From assembly GCF_916618955.1 (NCBI RefSeq), contig NZ_OU745390.1, forward strand, positions 3,410,001 through 3,474,000: a stretch of DNA of 64,000 nt, given 5' to 3'. Positions 55,207 through 64,000 of the stretch are shown here, one piece after another. The notes beneath the pieces were generated by a model. It was not told where the DNA came from and did not search any database. It saw nothing but the letters and a program-made list of their open reading frames with translations. The translations under genes were made by a program, and so were the position numbers. How positions within the stretch are numbered: position 1 is the first letter of the stretch; each line of letters opens with the position of its first letter. The DNA is from Pseudomonas sp. Marseille-Q3773. GTDB lineage: Bacteria; Pseudomonadota; Gammaproteobacteria; Pseudomonadales; Pseudomonadaceae.

Positions 55207-57108
55207 TTAGATCGCGCCACGCTGACGCAGTACGTCCAGCACCTGTTTCACGCCCTCATCCACGCTGGTGGTCTGGGTGTCGATCACCAGGTCGGCATCC
55301 AGCGGCACATCGTACGGGAAGCTTTCGCCCGGGATGTTATCGCCAGCAGCTGCGTACAGGCCTTGCGGGTCACGCTCACGGCAGGCCAATGGCGAAGCCT
55401 GGACGTAAACGGTCACCAGGCGCTCCTTGCCGATCAACGCCTTGGCCTGTTCACGGCCTTCGGCATCCGGTGCCACGAACGCAGCCAGGGTCAGCAGGCC
55501 GGCTTCGTTGAACTGGCGCGCCACATGGGCGGCGCGTCGCCAGTTCTCGGTGCGGCCGGCACGGTCCTGCGGCAGGCCCTTGTTCAGGTCATGGCGCAGG
55601 TTCTGGCCATCCAGCACGTACACCGCACGGCCCATGTCGAACAGCTTGCGCTCCACGGCATAGGCCAGGGTGCTCTTGCCAGCGCCGGACAAGCCGCTGA
55701 ACAGCACGGTGGCCGGCTGCTGGCCGAAGCGCAGGGCGCGCTCTTCGGTGGAAACATGGGCCTGTTTGCCATGGTGGCCGGTGCTGCCGTGCGGCAGCAC
55801 TGGCGGTGCGATGATCATGCCGGCGCCGACAGTGCCGTTGGTCAGGCGGTCGATGACGATGAACGCACCGGTGGTGCGGTTGCTGTCATAGCCGTCCAGG
55901 GCGATCGGGGCATCCAGGGATACCTTGACGCGGCCGATCTCGTTCAGTTGCAGCGCGCTGGCAGCACCCTGCTCCAGGGTATTCACGTCGACCTTGTGGG
56001 TGATGCTGGCAATCGAGCCCGGCACGTAGCTGGTGGCGCGCTTGATGTCGTACTTCTTGCCCGGCAGCATCGGCTCCTCGGCCATCCACACCAGCATGGC
56101 ATCGAACTGGTCGGTGACCGGCGGGACGTTGTCGGCATGCACCAGCAGGTCGCCACGGGAGATGTCGATCTCGTCTTCCATGGTCAGGGTCACGGCTTGG
56201 CCGGGGCCGGCGTTTTCCAGCTCGCCTTCGTAGGTGACGATGGACTTGACCCGGCTGCTCTTGCCCGACGGCAGCACGACGATTTCGTCACCCTTGTGCA
56301 CCACGCCGCTGGCGATGGTGCCGGCGAAGCCGCGGAAGTTCAGGTTCGGGCGGTTGACGTACTGCACCGGGAATCGCAGGTCGGTGAAGTTGCGGTCGGC
56401 CGAAACCTCGACGGTTTCGAGGATTTCCATCAGCGTCGGGCCGGCGTACCACGGCGAGCGCTCGCTGTGGTTGACCACGTTGTCGCCCTTGAGCGCCGAC
56501 ATCGGCACGAAGTGCAGGCTGCTCGGCACCAGGTTGATGGCCTCGGCGAACTTCAGGTAGTCAGCCTTGATCGACTCGAACACGCCCTGGTCGAAACCCT
56601 TGAGGTCCATCTTGTTGACCGCGACGACGATGTGCTTGATGCCCAGCAGCGAGGCAATGTAGCTGTGGCGGCGGGTCTGGGTCTGCACACCGTAGCGGGC
56701 ATCGACCAGGATGATCGCCAGGTCGCAGGTGGACGCGCCGGTGGCCATGTTGCGGGTGTACTGCTCGTGGCCCGGGGTGTCGGCGATGATGAACTTGCGC
56801 TTGGCGGTGGAGAAGTAGCGGTAGGCGACATCGATGGTGATGCCCTGCTCGCGCTCGGCCTGCAGGCCATCGACCAGCAGCGCCAGGTCGACTTCTTCGC
56901 CGGTGGTACCGACTTTCTTCGAATCACGGGTGATGGCCTCGAGGTGGTCCTCGTAGATCATCTTCGAGTCGTGCAGCAGGCGCCCGATCAGGGTGCTCTT
57001 GCCGTCGTCGACGTTGCCGCAGGTCAGGAAACGCAGCAGTTCCTTGCGCTCGTGCTGGGCCAGGTAGGCGAGGATGTCCTCGCTGATCAGATCAGATTGG
57101 TGCGACAT
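55207..57108 (-). CDS. cysNC: Bifunctional sulfate adenylyltransferase large subunit/APS kinase CysNC
   Basis: The GTPase half (about 1-430) drives APS formation by CysD: P-loop [38 protein letters not shown]. The C-terminal APS-kinase half (about 440-633) has P-loop [26 protein letters not shown] and [10 protein letters not shown]. The kinase phospho-acceptor segment usually read as FISP reads FVAP (544-547), with Ala546 in place of Ser. It begins 15 bp after cysD. Confidence 0.95.
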   Translation of the reverse strand: MSHQSDLISEDILAYLAQHERKELLRFLTCGNVDDGKSTLIGRLLHDSKMIYEDHLEAITRDSKKVGTTGEEVDLALLVDGLQAEREQGITIDVAYRYFSTAKRKFIIADTPGHEQYTRNMATGASTCDLAIILVDARYGVQTQTRRHSYIASLLGIKHIVVAVNKMDLKGFDQGVFESIKADYLKFAEAINLVPSSLHFVPMSALKGDNVVNHSERSPWYAGPTLMEILETVEVSADRNFTDLRFPVQYVNRPNLNFRGFAGTIASGVVHKGDEIVVLPSGKSSRVKSIVTYEGELENAGPGQAVTLTMEDEIDISRGDLLVHADNVPPVTDQFDAMLVWMAEEPMLPGKKYDIKRATSYVPGSIASITHKVDVNTLEQGAASALQLNEIGRVKVSLDAPIALDGYDSNRTTGAFIVIDRLTNGTVGAGMIIAPPVLPHGSTGHHGKQAHVSTEERALRFGQQPATVLFSGLSGAGKSTLAYAVERKLFDMGRAVYVLDGQNLRHDLNKGLPQDRAGRTENWRRAAHVARQFNEAGLLTLAAFVAPDAEGREQAKALIGKERLVTVYVQASPLACRERDPQGLYAAAGDNIPGESFPYDVPLDADLVIDTQTTSVDEGVKQVLDVLRQRGAI

Positions 57109-57123
57109 GGAGTAACCCTGAAA

Positions 57124-58041
57124 TTAGAAGTAGCCTTGGCGTTTCTTGTCTTCCATGGAGCCGGCGCCATCGTGGTCGATGACACGGCCCTGGCGTTCGG
57201 ACGTACGGGTCAGGAGCATTTCCTGGATGATGTCCGTCAGGGTCTCGGCTTGCGACTCGACAGCACCCGTCAACGGGTAGCAGCCAAGGGTACGGAAACG
57301 CACCTTCTTCTTGACGATGCGGGCCTTCTCTTCATCGGTCAGATGCTCGAGGATGCGCTCGTCGTCGATCATGATCAGGGTGCCGTTCTTCTCGATGACC
57401 TCGCGCTCGGCGGCGAAGTACAGCGGCACGATCGGGATGCCTTCGAGGTAGATATACTGCCAGATGTCCAGCTCGGTCCAGTTGGACAGCGGGAACACCC
57501 GGATCGACTCGCCCTTGTTGACCTTGCCGTTGTACACGTTCCACAACTCGGGGCGCTGGTTCTTCGGGTCCCAGCGGTGCTTGCTGTCACGGAACGAGTA
57601 CACGCGCTCCTTTGCCCGCGACTTCTCTTCGTCGCGGCGCGCGCCACCGAAGGCGGCATCGAAGCCATATTTGTCCAGCGCCTGCTTCAGGCCCTGGGTC
57701 TTCATGATGTCGGTGTGCTTGGAGCTGCCATGGGTGAACGGGTTGATACCCTGCGCCACACCTTCCGGGTTGACGTGGGTGATCAGCTCCAGGCCCATTT
57801 CCTCGACCATCTGGTCGCGGAAGCGGTACATCTCCTGGAATTTCCACTGGGTGTCGACATGCATGACCGGGAACGGCAGCTTGCCCGGGAAGAAGGCCTT
57901 GCGCGCCAGGTGCAGCATCACGGCGGAATCCTTGCCGATCGAGTACAGCATCACCGGGTTGTCGAACTCGGCGGCCACCTCGCGGATGATGTGGATGCTC
58001 TCCGCCTCCAGCTGTTTCAAGTGCGTCAGTTTGTCGACCAT
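57124..58041 (-). CDS. cysD: Sulfate adenylyltransferase small subunit CysD
   Basis: PP-loop catalytic subunit that joins sulfate and ATP to form APS in sulfate assimilation. The 305 residues show the PP-motif-like [48 protein letters not shown] and [15 protein letters not shown]. It forms an operon with cysNC. The ATG at 58041 is the homologous start. Confidence 0.97.
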   Translation of the reverse strand: MVDKLTHLKQLEAESIHIIREVAAEFDNPVMLYSIGKDSAVMLHLARKAFFPGKLPFPVMHVDTQWKFQEMYRFRDQMVEEMGLELITHVNPEGVAQGINPFTHGSSKHTDIMKTQGLKQALDKYGFDAAFGGARRDEEKSRAKERVYSFRDSKHRWDPKNQRPELWNVYNGKVNKGESIRVFPLSNWTELDIWQYIYLEGIPIVPLYFAAEREVIEKNGTLIMIDDERILEHLTDEEKARIVKKKVRFRTLGCYPLTGAVESQAETLTDIIQEMLLTRTSERQGRVIDHDGAGSMEDKKRQGYF

Positions 58042-58186
58042 GGCTACTCACGAAAAACGATCTTATGGACGGCCTGCGGGCCGTGTTCGAGCGAGCCACT
58101 TTATCACAGCGGGTGCTTCTATTTAGGAGGCCGGCTAGATCGAAAAAGTCTAACCATATGACTGAATTTTCGAGCTGCCAGGCCCA

Positions 58187-58216
58187 GCCTTTTCGCGGGT
58201 ACACCCGCCAAAAGGC
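58187..58216. repeat. Single REP-type hairpin, 3' of the Nif3-like gene
   Basis: GCCTTTTCGCGGGT...ACCCGCCAAAAGGC forms a 14-bp stem with one mismatch and the TTCGCGGGT core. It lies 10 bp beyond the Nif3-like stop codon and probably serves as its 3' hairpin or terminator. Confidence 0.65.
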
Positions 58217-58226
58217 AACACCACTG

Positions 58227-58985
58227 TCAGATGGGATTCGGGCAATCGATGAACAGATGCTCGACGGCAAACCGCCGCGCCAGGTAATCACCCAGCGCCT
58301 GTACCCCGTAGCGCTCGGTGGCGTGGTGCCCGGCCGCAATGAAGCTGACCCCGTTCTCGCGCGCGCTGTGGTAGGTCTGCTCGGAGGCCTCCCCGGTCAG
58401 GTACAGGTCGACCCCGGCCGCAATCGCGGTGTCGATATAGCCCTGCCCGCCGCCGGTGCACCAGCCGACCCGGCGGATCATCTGCTCGCCCTCGACCAGC
58501 AACGGCTCGCGCCCCAGCACCTCCTGCACACGGCGGGCGAAGTCGCGCGCGGTCAACGGTTCGGCCAGCGAACCGACCAGCCCGACCACCTTGGGGTTTT
58601 CCGGATCCAGCGGACCTTCGACGGTGATGTCCAGCTGCCGCGCCAACTGCACGTTGTTACCCACGTCCGGGTGCACATCCAGCGGCAGATGGAACGCCAG
58701 CAGGCTGATATCGTTGTTCAGCAGGGTCTTCAGCCGGCGCTGGCGGATGCCGGTGACGCACGGGTTTTCGCCCTTCCAGAAATAACCGTGGTGCACCAGC
58801 ACCAGGTCGGCCTCGGCCTCGACCGCCGCATCCAGCAGTGCCTGGCTGGCGGTGACCCCACTGACGATGCGGCTGACCTGCGGCCGGCCCTCGACCTGCA
58901 GGCCATTGGGGCAGTAATCCTGGATCTTCGCGCTGCCCAGGTAACGCTCGGCTTCCTCGACCAGGGTGTTCAGAGCGACGGCCAT
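58227..58985 (-). CDS. Nif3-like dinuclear metal centre protein (YbgI type)
   Basis: The 252-residue NIF3/GTP-cyclohydrolase-I-type-2 family protein has YCPNGLQVEG, LVLVHHGYFWKGE (His-His metal ligands), LLAFHLPLDVH, and the C-terminal metal residues LYLTGEASEQTYHSARENG and AAGHHATER. The biochemical function is unsettled. The start MAVALNTLVEE follows GAGGAG. It is divergent from algW. Confidence 0.88.
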   Translation of the reverse strand: MAVALNTLVEEAERYLGSAKIQDYCPNGLQVEGRPQVSRIVSGVTASQALLDAAVEAEADLVLVHHGYFWKGENPCVTGIRQRRLKTLLNNDISLLAFHLPLDVHPDVGNNVQLARQLDITVEGPLDPENPKVVGLVGSLAEPLTARDFARRVQEVLGREPLLVEGEQMIRRVGWCTGGGQGYIDTAIAAGVDLYLTGEASEQTYHSARENGVSFIAAGHHATERYGVQALGDYLARRFAVEHLFIDCPNPI

Positions 58986-59040
58986 GAAAATCTCCTCGAA
59001 ATCTACATTTTTATCGGGCACAACGCCCATGCAACGCCCG

Positions 59041-59046
59041 TATAAT
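59041..59046 (+). promoter_or_regulatory. Candidate -10 box upstream of algW
   Basis: A perfect TATAAT lies 108 bp upstream of the algW ATG in the divergent gap. No convincing -35 is found at normal spacing. Confidence 0.3.
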
Positions 59047-59153
59047 GCCGGCCATTATGGGCCGTCGCCGGCACTGGGGGAACCGGTGTATGATCGCGCG
59101 CGCTCATGCCCCACCGTGCGCCCACCGGTCTTCGCTCTTTCCAGGATTCGTTC

Positions 59154-60314
59154 ATGTTCAAGGCTTTGCGTTACTTTGGCTGGCCCCTGCTTACCGGCGT
59201 ACTGGTCGCCATGCTGATCATCCAGCGCTTTCCGGAATGGGTCGGCCTGCCCAGCCAGGACGTCAACCTGCAACAGGCCCCGCAGACCTCACGGATCATG
59301 CAGGGCCCGGTGTCCTATGCCGACGCCGTGACCCTGGCCGCCCCGGCGGTCGCCAACCTGTACACCACCAAGGTGGTGAACAAGAGCTCGCATCCGCTGT
59401 TCGAAGACCCGCAGTTCCGCCGCTTCTTCGGTGACAACCTGCCCAAACAGCGCCGCTGGGAGTCAAGCCTGGGCTCGGCCGTGATCATGAGCCCTGAAGG
59501 CTACCTGCTGACCAACAACCACGTGACCAGCGGCGCCGACCAGATCGTGGTAGCCCTGAAGGACGGCCGCGAGACCTTGGCCCGGGTCATCGGCAGTGAC
59601 CCGGAAACCGACCTGGCGGTGCTGAAGATCGACCTGAAGAACCTGCCGGCGATCACCATCGGCCGCTCCGACACCATTCACATCGGCGACGTGTCGCTGG
59701 CCATCGGCAACCCGTTCGGGGTCGGCCAGACCGTGACCATGGGCATCATCAGCGCCACAGGGCGTAACCAGCTGGGGCTGAACAACTACGAAGATTTCAT
59801 CCAGACCGACGCGGCGATCAACCCAGGCAACTCCGGTGGTGCACTGGTGGATGCCAACGGCAACCTGATCGGCATCAACACGGCGATCTTCTCCAAGTCC
59901 GGCGGCTCACAGGGCATCGGCTTCGCCATCCCGGTGAAACTGGCGCTGGAGGTAATGAAGTCGATCGTCGAGCACGGCCAGGTGATCCGTGGCTGGCTGG
60001 GCATCGAAGTGCAGCCGCTGAGCCAGGAACTGGCCGAATCGTTCGGCATGAAGGACCGCCCGGGCATCGTCGTGGCGGGTATCTTCCGCGAGGGGCCGGC
60101 GGCGAAGGCCGGGTTGCAGCTGGGTGACGTGATCCTGAGCATCAACGGCGAGCCGGCCGGCGACGGGCGCAAGTCGATGAACCAGGTGGCGCGGATCAAG
60201 CCCAACGAGAAAATCACCATCGAAGTGATGCGCAACGGGCAGCAGCTGAAGCTGGTTGCCGAGGTGGGGCTGCGGCCGCCGCCAGCGCCGGCGGTGGCCA
60301 ACGAAGAGAAGTAA
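59154..60314 (+). CDS. algW: Periplasmic serine protease AlgW (DegS-like)
   Basis: Membrane-anchored HtrA protease that senses misfolded outer-membrane proteins and starts cleavage of the anti-sigma factor MucA, releasing AlgU. The 386-residue protein has an N-terminal TM anchor (about 9-24), a trypsin-like domain with His123 (NNHVTSG), Asp153 (ETDLAVLKI) and Ser227 (NPGNSGGAL), and one PDZ domain (about 260-370). The ATG at 59154 gives this anchor; the longer frame is unsupported. Confidence 0.95.
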   Translation: MFKALRYFGWPLLTGVLVAMLIIQRFPEWVGLPSQDVNLQQAPQTSRIMQGPVSYADAVTLAAPAVANLYTTKVVNKSSHPLFEDPQFRRFFGDNLPKQRRWESSLGSAVIMSPEGYLLTNNHVTSGADQIVVALKDGRETLARVIGSDPETDLAVLKIDLKNLPAITIGRSDTIHIGDVSLAIGNPFGVGQTVTMGIISATGRNQLGLNNYEDFIQTDAAINPGNSGGALVDANGNLIGINTAIFSKSGGSQGIGFAIPVKLALEVMKSIVEHGQVIRGWLGIEVQPLSQELAESFGMKDRPGIVVAGIFREGPAAKAGLQLGDVILSINGEPAGDGRKSMNQVARIKPNEKITIEVMRNGQQLKLVAEVGLRPPPAPAVANEEK

Positions 60315-60319
60315 GGAAC

Positions 60320-60343
60320 GGGGCCGCTTTGCGGCCCCTTTTG
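60320..60343 (+). terminator. Intrinsic terminator of algW
   Basis: The stem GGGGCCGC/GCGGCCCC with a 3-nt loop is followed by TTTT on the plus strand, just before the end of the convergent aapP gene. Confidence 0.85.
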
Positions 60344-60345
60344 CA

Positions 60346-61110
60346 TCAATGCAGGATCTGGCTCAGGAACAACTTGGTCCGGTCACTGCGCGGCCGATCG
60401 AAGAAGTCATCCGGCGACGCCTGCTCGACGATCTCGCCCTTGTCCATGAAGATCACCCGGTTCGCCACGGTCCGGGCAAAGCCCATCTCGTGGGTCACGC
60501 AGAGCATGGTCATGCCATCCTCGGCCAGGCCCACCATGGTATCGAGCACTTCCTTGACCATTTCCGGGTCCAGCGCCGAGGTCGGTTCGTCGAACAACAT
60601 GATCTTCGGCTTCATGCACAACGCACGGGCAATCGCCACACGCTGCTGCTGGCCACCGGACAACTGCCCCGGGTACTTGTGCGCCTGCTCCGGAATGCGC
60701 ACGCGCTCCAGGTAGTGCATGGCAATTTCTTCCGCCTTGCGCCGCGGCATCTTGCGTACCCACATCGGCGCCAGGGTGCAGTTCTCCAGGATGCTCAGGT
60801 GCGGGAACAGGTTGAAGTGCTGAAACACCATGCCCACTTCGCGGCGGATGGCCTCGATCTGCTTGAGGTCGTTGGTCAGCTCGACACCATCGACCACGAT
60901 GCGCCCCTGCTGGTGCTCTTCCAGGCGGTTGAGGCAACGGATGGTGGTGGACTTGCCCGAGCCCGACGGCCCGCACAGCACGATGCGCTCGCCCTGGCGC
61001 ACGTTCAGGTTGATGTCCTTGAGCACATGGAACTGGCCGTACCACTTGTTCACGCCCTGCATCTGGATGATGCCTTCGGGGCCGGCAGGCTGCTTGATCG
61101 CTTCACTCAT
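60346..61110 (-). CDS. aapP: General L-amino-acid ABC transporter ATP-binding protein AapP
   Basis: The 254-residue ABC ATPase has Walker [17 protein letters not shown], signature [15 protein letters not shown], Walker [15 protein letters not shown] and switch His in [10 protein letters not shown]. It closely follows the polar amino-acid uptake subgroup. It is the last gene of aapJQMP, 10 bp after aapM. Confidence 0.93.
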   Translation of the reverse strand: MSEAIKQPAGPEGIIQMQGVNKWYGQFHVLKDINLNVRQGERIVLCGPSGSGKSTTIRCLNRLEEHQQGRIVVDGVELTNDLKQIEAIRREVGMVFQHFNLFPHLSILENCTLAPMWVRKMPRRKAEEIAMHYLERVRIPEQAHKYPGQLSGGQQQRVAIARALCMKPKIMLFDEPTSALDPEMVKEVLDTMVGLAEDGMTMLCVTHEMGFARTVANRVIFMDKGEIVEQASPDDFFDRPRSDRTKLFLSQILH

Positions 61111-61120
61111 TTCGAAACTC

Positions 61121-62218
61121 CTAACGCTTGTGGCCAGTGTCCAGCTTGCGCTCCAGGTGCATGGAGTAGCGGGACATACCGAAACAGAAAATCCAGAACA
61201 CCAGGGCCGCGAACACGTAGCCCTCGGTGGCCATGCCCAGCCAGGCCGGGTCGGCGGCGGCTTGCTTGACGCTGTTCAGCAGGTCGAACAGGCCGATGAT
61301 GATCACCAGGCTGGTGTCCTTGAACAGGGCGATGAAGGTGTTGACGATGCCGGGGATCACCAGCTTGAGCGCCTGCGGCAGGATCACCAGGCCCATCGCC
61401 CGCCAGTAGCCCAGGCCCATGGCCGCGGCCGCTTCGTACTGGCCCTTGGGGATGGCCTGCAGGCCGCCACGCACCACTTCGGCGATGTACGCCGACTGGA
61501 ACAGGATCACGCCGATCATCGCCCGCAGCAGCTTGTCGAAGCTCATGCCTTCGGGCAGGAACAACGGCAGCATCACCGATGACATGAACAGCACGGTGAT
61601 CAGCGGCACGCCGCGCCAGAACTCGATGAAGGTAACGCATACCACCTTCACCGCCGGCATTCTCGAGCGCCGCCCGAGGGCCAGCAGGATGCCCAGCGGC
61701 AAGGCACCGACGATACCCACGGTGGCGATCACCAGGGTCAGCATCAGCCCGCCCCACTGGCTGGTCGGTACATTCTCCAGGCCCAGCACGCCGCCGTGCA
61801 GCAGGGTGTAGGCCAGGATCGGGTACAGCACCAGGAAACCCAGGCCATAGAAAGCCTTGCGCGGGAAACGCTTGATGAACAATGGCGCGGCGCCCAGTAC
61901 GGCAAGCCACACGGTCAGGTCCACGCGCCAGCGCAGTTCGGCCGGGTAGTAGCCATACATGAACTGGCCGAAACGCTGCTGCACGAACACCCAGCAGGCG
62001 CCCTCCTTGGTGCAGTCGGCGCGGGTAGTACCGACCCAGTTGGCATCGAGCAACGCCCACTGCAGCAACGGCGGCACGATCAACCACACGAGGTAGATGG
62101 CGAACAGGGTCAGCAGCGTGTTAAGCCAGCTGGAGAACAGATTGGCACGCATCCATGCGAGCACGCCGACGGTTTTCACCGGTGGCGGCATGTCGGGTTT
62201 GAAAACATGGGCATTCAC
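61121..62218 (-). CDS. aapM: General L-amino-acid ABC transporter permease AapM
   Basis: The 365-residue permease has an N-terminal TM segment (about 30-55), a periplasmic loop, further TMs, and the HisM-type binding-protein-dependent permease domain (about 155-355) with the EAA loop [21 protein letters not shown]. The start is GTG (62216-62218). The size fits AapM and distinguishes it from shorter HisM or GltK proteins. It lies 10 bp downstream of aapQ. Confidence 0.92.
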   Translation of the reverse strand: MNAHVFKPDMPPPVKTVGVLAWMRANLFSSWLNTLLTLFAIYLVWLIVPPLLQWALLDANWVGTTRADCTKEGACWVFVQQRFGQFMYGYYPAELRWRVDLTVWLAVLGAAPLFIKRFPRKAFYGLGFLVLYPILAYTLLHGGVLGLENVPTSQWGGLMLTLVIATVGIVGALPLGILLALGRRSRMPAVKVVCVTFIEFWRGVPLITVLFMSSVMLPLFLPEGMSFDKLLRAMIGVILFQSAYIAEVVRGGLQAIPKGQYEAAAAMGLGYWRAMGLVILPQALKLVIPGIVNTFIALFKDTSLVIIIGLFDLLNSVKQAAADPAWLGMATEGYVFAALVFWIFCFGMSRYSMHLERKLDTGHKR

Positions 62219-62228
62219 TGGCGTATCC

Positions 62229-63407
62229 TCACCGCTCGATCAACGCAATGCGCTTGTTGTACCAGTTCATCAGCAGCGAAATGCTGATGCTGATGGCGAG
62301 ATAGACACTCATGGTGATGGCAATCACCTCGATGGCCTGGCCGGTCTGGTTGAGTACGGTACCGGCGAACAGCGAGACCATCTCCGGGTAGCCGATACCG
62401 GCCGCCAGCGACGAGTTCTTCGCCAGGTTCAGGTACTGGCTGGTCAGCGGCGGAATGATTACCCGCAGTGCCTGGGGGATGATCACCTTGCGCAGGGTCG
62501 GGCCTTCGCGCAGGCCCAGCGAGCGCGCGGCCTCGGTCTGGCCATGGCTGACCGAACGGATACCGGAACGCACGATCTCGGCGATGAACGCGGCGGTATA
62601 GATGGTCAATGCCAGGGTCAGCGCCAGCAACTCGGGGATCAGCACCCAGCCACCGACGAAGTTGAATCCTTTCAATTGCGGCACTTCCCAGACCACCGGG
62701 CTGCCAAACAGCACTACGCACGCCCCCGGAATGGCGATGAACAGCGCCAGCCCCACCCAGAACTTGTGGAATGGCTCGCCGGTTTCGTCGAAGCGCTTGT
62801 TGGCGTAGCGCACCATCGCGACGATGGCCAGCACGGTCAGCCCCAAAGCAATGACGAACGGCCAGAAGCCGTCAGCCATGGTCGCCCCGGGCATGTTCAG
62901 GCCACGGTTGCTGATGAAGAAGGTGTCCTGGAGGTTGATGCTGCCGCGCGGCCCCGGCAGGGTCAGGAACACGGCGAAGTACCAGAACAGGATCTGCAGC
63001 AACGGCGGGATGTTGCGGAAGGTTTCCACGTACACCGTCGCCAGCTTGTTGATCATCCAGTTCGACGACAGCCGTGCCACGCCGATGATAAAGCCGAGGA
63101 TGGTCGCCAGTATCACACCAATGAAAGTCACCAGCAGGGTGTTGAGCAGGCCGATGACGAACACCCGCGCATAACTGTCGGATTCCACGTAGGGAATCAG
63201 GTGCTGGGCGATGCCGAAGCCGGCACTGCGGTCGAGGAAGTCGAAGCCCGAGGTGATGCCCCGGTGTTGCAGGTTGGTCTGGGTATTGTGGAACAGGTAC
63301 CAGCCCAGACCGACCACGAAGGCTATCGTGAGGATCTGGAACAGCCACGCACGCACACGTGGATCGCTCAGGGATAACCCCTTTTGTGCGCCAATTCGAT
63401 TTTGCAT
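62229..63407 (-). CDS. aapQ: General L-amino-acid ABC transporter permease AapQ
   Basis: The 392-residue permease has TM1 near 20-38, the permease domain split by a long insert (about 150-235), and the EAA loop SVSHGQTEAARSLGLREGPTL. It pairs with AapM to form the membrane channel of a broad-range amino-acid importer. It lies 67 bp after aapJ, with a stable hairpin in the gap. Confidence 0.92.
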   Translation of the reverse strand: MQNRIGAQKGLSLSDPRVRAWLFQILTIAFVVGLGWYLFHNTQTNLQHRGITSGFDFLDRSAGFGIAQHLIPYVESDSYARVFVIGLLNTLLVTFIGVILATILGFIIGVARLSSNWMINKLATVYVETFRNIPPLLQILFWYFAVFLTLPGPRGSINLQDTFFISNRGLNMPGATMADGFWPFVIALGLTVLAIVAMVRYANKRFDETGEPFHKFWVGLALFIAIPGACVVLFGSPVVWEVPQLKGFNFVGGWVLIPELLALTLALTIYTAAFIAEIVRSGIRSVSHGQTEAARSLGLREGPTLRKVIIPQALRVIIPPLTSQYLNLAKNSSLAAGIGYPEMVSLFAGTVLNQTGQAIEVIAITMSVYLAISISISLLMNWYNKRIALIER

Positions 63408-63438
63408 GAAGTGCCCCGGAAAGTAGGGTTCCGAACAA

Positions 63439-63465
63439 CCTGCGGCGGCGGGATGCCGCCGCAGG
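63439..63465 (-). terminator. Intercistronic stem-loop between aapJ and aapQ
   Basis: An 11-bp GC stem (CCTGCGGCGGC / GCCGCCGCAGG) with a 5-nt loop is followed only by a weak TTGTTC on the minus strand. It may act as a partial terminator or mRNA stabiliser that keeps the binding-protein message more abundant. Confidence 0.65.
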
Positions 63466-63474
63466 GTGCAGCCA

Positions 63475-64000
63475 TCAGCGCACCGGTGGCGCGTACTGGA
63501 TGCCGCCGTTGTTCCACAGGGCGTTCATGCCACGGTCGATCTTCAGAGCGGTGCCCTGGCCCAGGTTCTTCTCGAACACTTCGCCGTAGTTGCCGACTTG
63601 CTTGACGATCTGCACTACCCAGTCCTTGGGCAGCTTGAGGTCCTTGCCATACTCGCCGTCCGCACCCAGCAGGCGGGCGACGTCCGGGTTCTTGGTGCCT
63701 TTGGCTTCGGCCTCGACATTCTTCGAGGTGATGCCGGCCTCTTCGGCGTTGAGCATGGCGAACAGGGTCCACTTGACGATGCTGAACCATTCTTCGTCGC
63801 CTTTGCGCACCACCGGGCCCAGGGGCTCCTTGGAAATGGTTTCCGGCAGTACCACGTAGTCGGCCGGCGCGGCCAGCTTGGAGCGCTGGGCGAACAACTG
63901 CGACTTGTCCGAGGTCAGCACGTCGCAACGGCCGGACTCCAGCGACTTGGCGCTTTCATCGGAGGTGTCGAAGGTAATCGGGGTGTACTTCAGGCCATTG
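63475..64000 (-). CDS. aapJ: General L-amino-acid ABC transporter substrate-binding protein AapJ, C-terminal part
   Basis: Only the last about 175 codons are in the window; the gene runs off the right edge. The visible frame includes NGLKYTPITFDTSDESAKSLESG at the edge region, then LTSDKSQLFAQR, TISKEPLGPVVRKGDEEWFSIVKW and NALWNNGGIQYAPPVR at the end, typical of periplasmic general amino-acid-binding proteins. It is first in aapJQMP. Confidence 0.92.
   Translation of the reverse strand, partial: NGLKYTPITFDTSDESAKSLESGRCDVLTSDKSQLFAQRSKLAAPADYVVLPETISKEPLGPVVRKGDEEWFSIVKWTLFAMLNAEEAGITSKNVEAEAKGTKNPDVARLLGADGEYGKDLKLPKDWVVQIVKQVGNYGEVFEKNLGQGTALKIDRGMNALWNNGGIQYAPPVR

Noticed and set aside
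55189..58161. 990-codon open frame antisense to cysD and cysNC
   Set aside because: It spans two well-supported genes and their gap in the opposite strand, and the low-complexity His/Gly/Val-rich composition is typical of a reverse-complement shadow.

Overview
The window looks like a core chromosomal segment of a Pseudomonas of the P. putida group. The evidence is high GC with strong G/C wobble preference, a gene order that (from memory) matches the groESL to algW stretch of Pseudomonas genomes, a methionine gamma-lyase gene with its divergent Lrp-type regulator as described in P. putida, and several putida-type REP hairpins between genes. I see no prophage, transposase, integrase, CRISPR array, tRNA or rRNA gene, and no cluster of foreign composition.

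Layout. 1-9.2 kb: start of groEL and groES (minus, behind a candidate heat-shock promoter), fxsA, a HugZ-type protein, a DUF481 outer-membrane protein, an alkyltransferase-like protein, ampG, an MdfA-type pump, mscS, yajQ and a PanE-like reductase. 9.2-14.8 kb: an orphan sensor histidine kinase next to a cobalamin adenosyltransferase, a Nudix/TenI fusion overlapping a glutathione transferase gene, and argJ. 14.9-18.5 kb: secA and the divergent dciA. 18.5-36.4 kb: lpxC and the complete dcw cell-wall and division cluster on the minus strand (mraZ-rsmH-ftsL-ftsI-murE-murF-mraY-murD-ftsW-murG-murC-ddlB-ftsQ-ftsA-ftsZ). From mraZ to ddlB the genes overlap or abut, and a clear promoter with MraZ-type operator repeats lies upstream. 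36.6-37.0 kb: RNase P RNA. 37.0-41.9 kb: rsmI, then lpoA-yraN-gmhA/diaA-dolP and a small lipoprotein. 41.9-46.8 kb: sspB-sspA, the cytochrome bc1 operon petABC, and rpsI-rplM. 47-54.9 kb: an aldo-keto reductase, a GlxA/AraC regulator, zapE, trpS, a small alpha/beta hydrolase, zapG, mdeA and mdeR. 55-64 kb: cysD-cysNC, a Nif3-like gene, algW, and the aapJQMP amino-acid ABC transporter, truncated inside aapJ by the window end.

The genes mostly serve envelope construction and growth: peptidoglycan precursor synthesis and division (dcw), its lipoprotein activator (lpoA), recycling (ampG), lipid A (lpxC), secretion (secA), envelope stress (algW) and respiration (petABC), with ribosomal, chaperone and sulfur-assimilation functions.

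I found no convincing new multi-gene system. The most useful second looks are single-gene or regulatory. The protein in the diaA slot keeps both GmhA catalytic residues and the DiaA C-terminal Leu-Phe. The APS-kinase half of CysNC lacks its phospho-acceptor serine. MurD has Ala in its P-loop. TrpRS carries a 115-residue C-terminal extension. The yajQ leader contains an intrinsic-terminator-like hairpin. REP pairs show arm-matched sequence variants.
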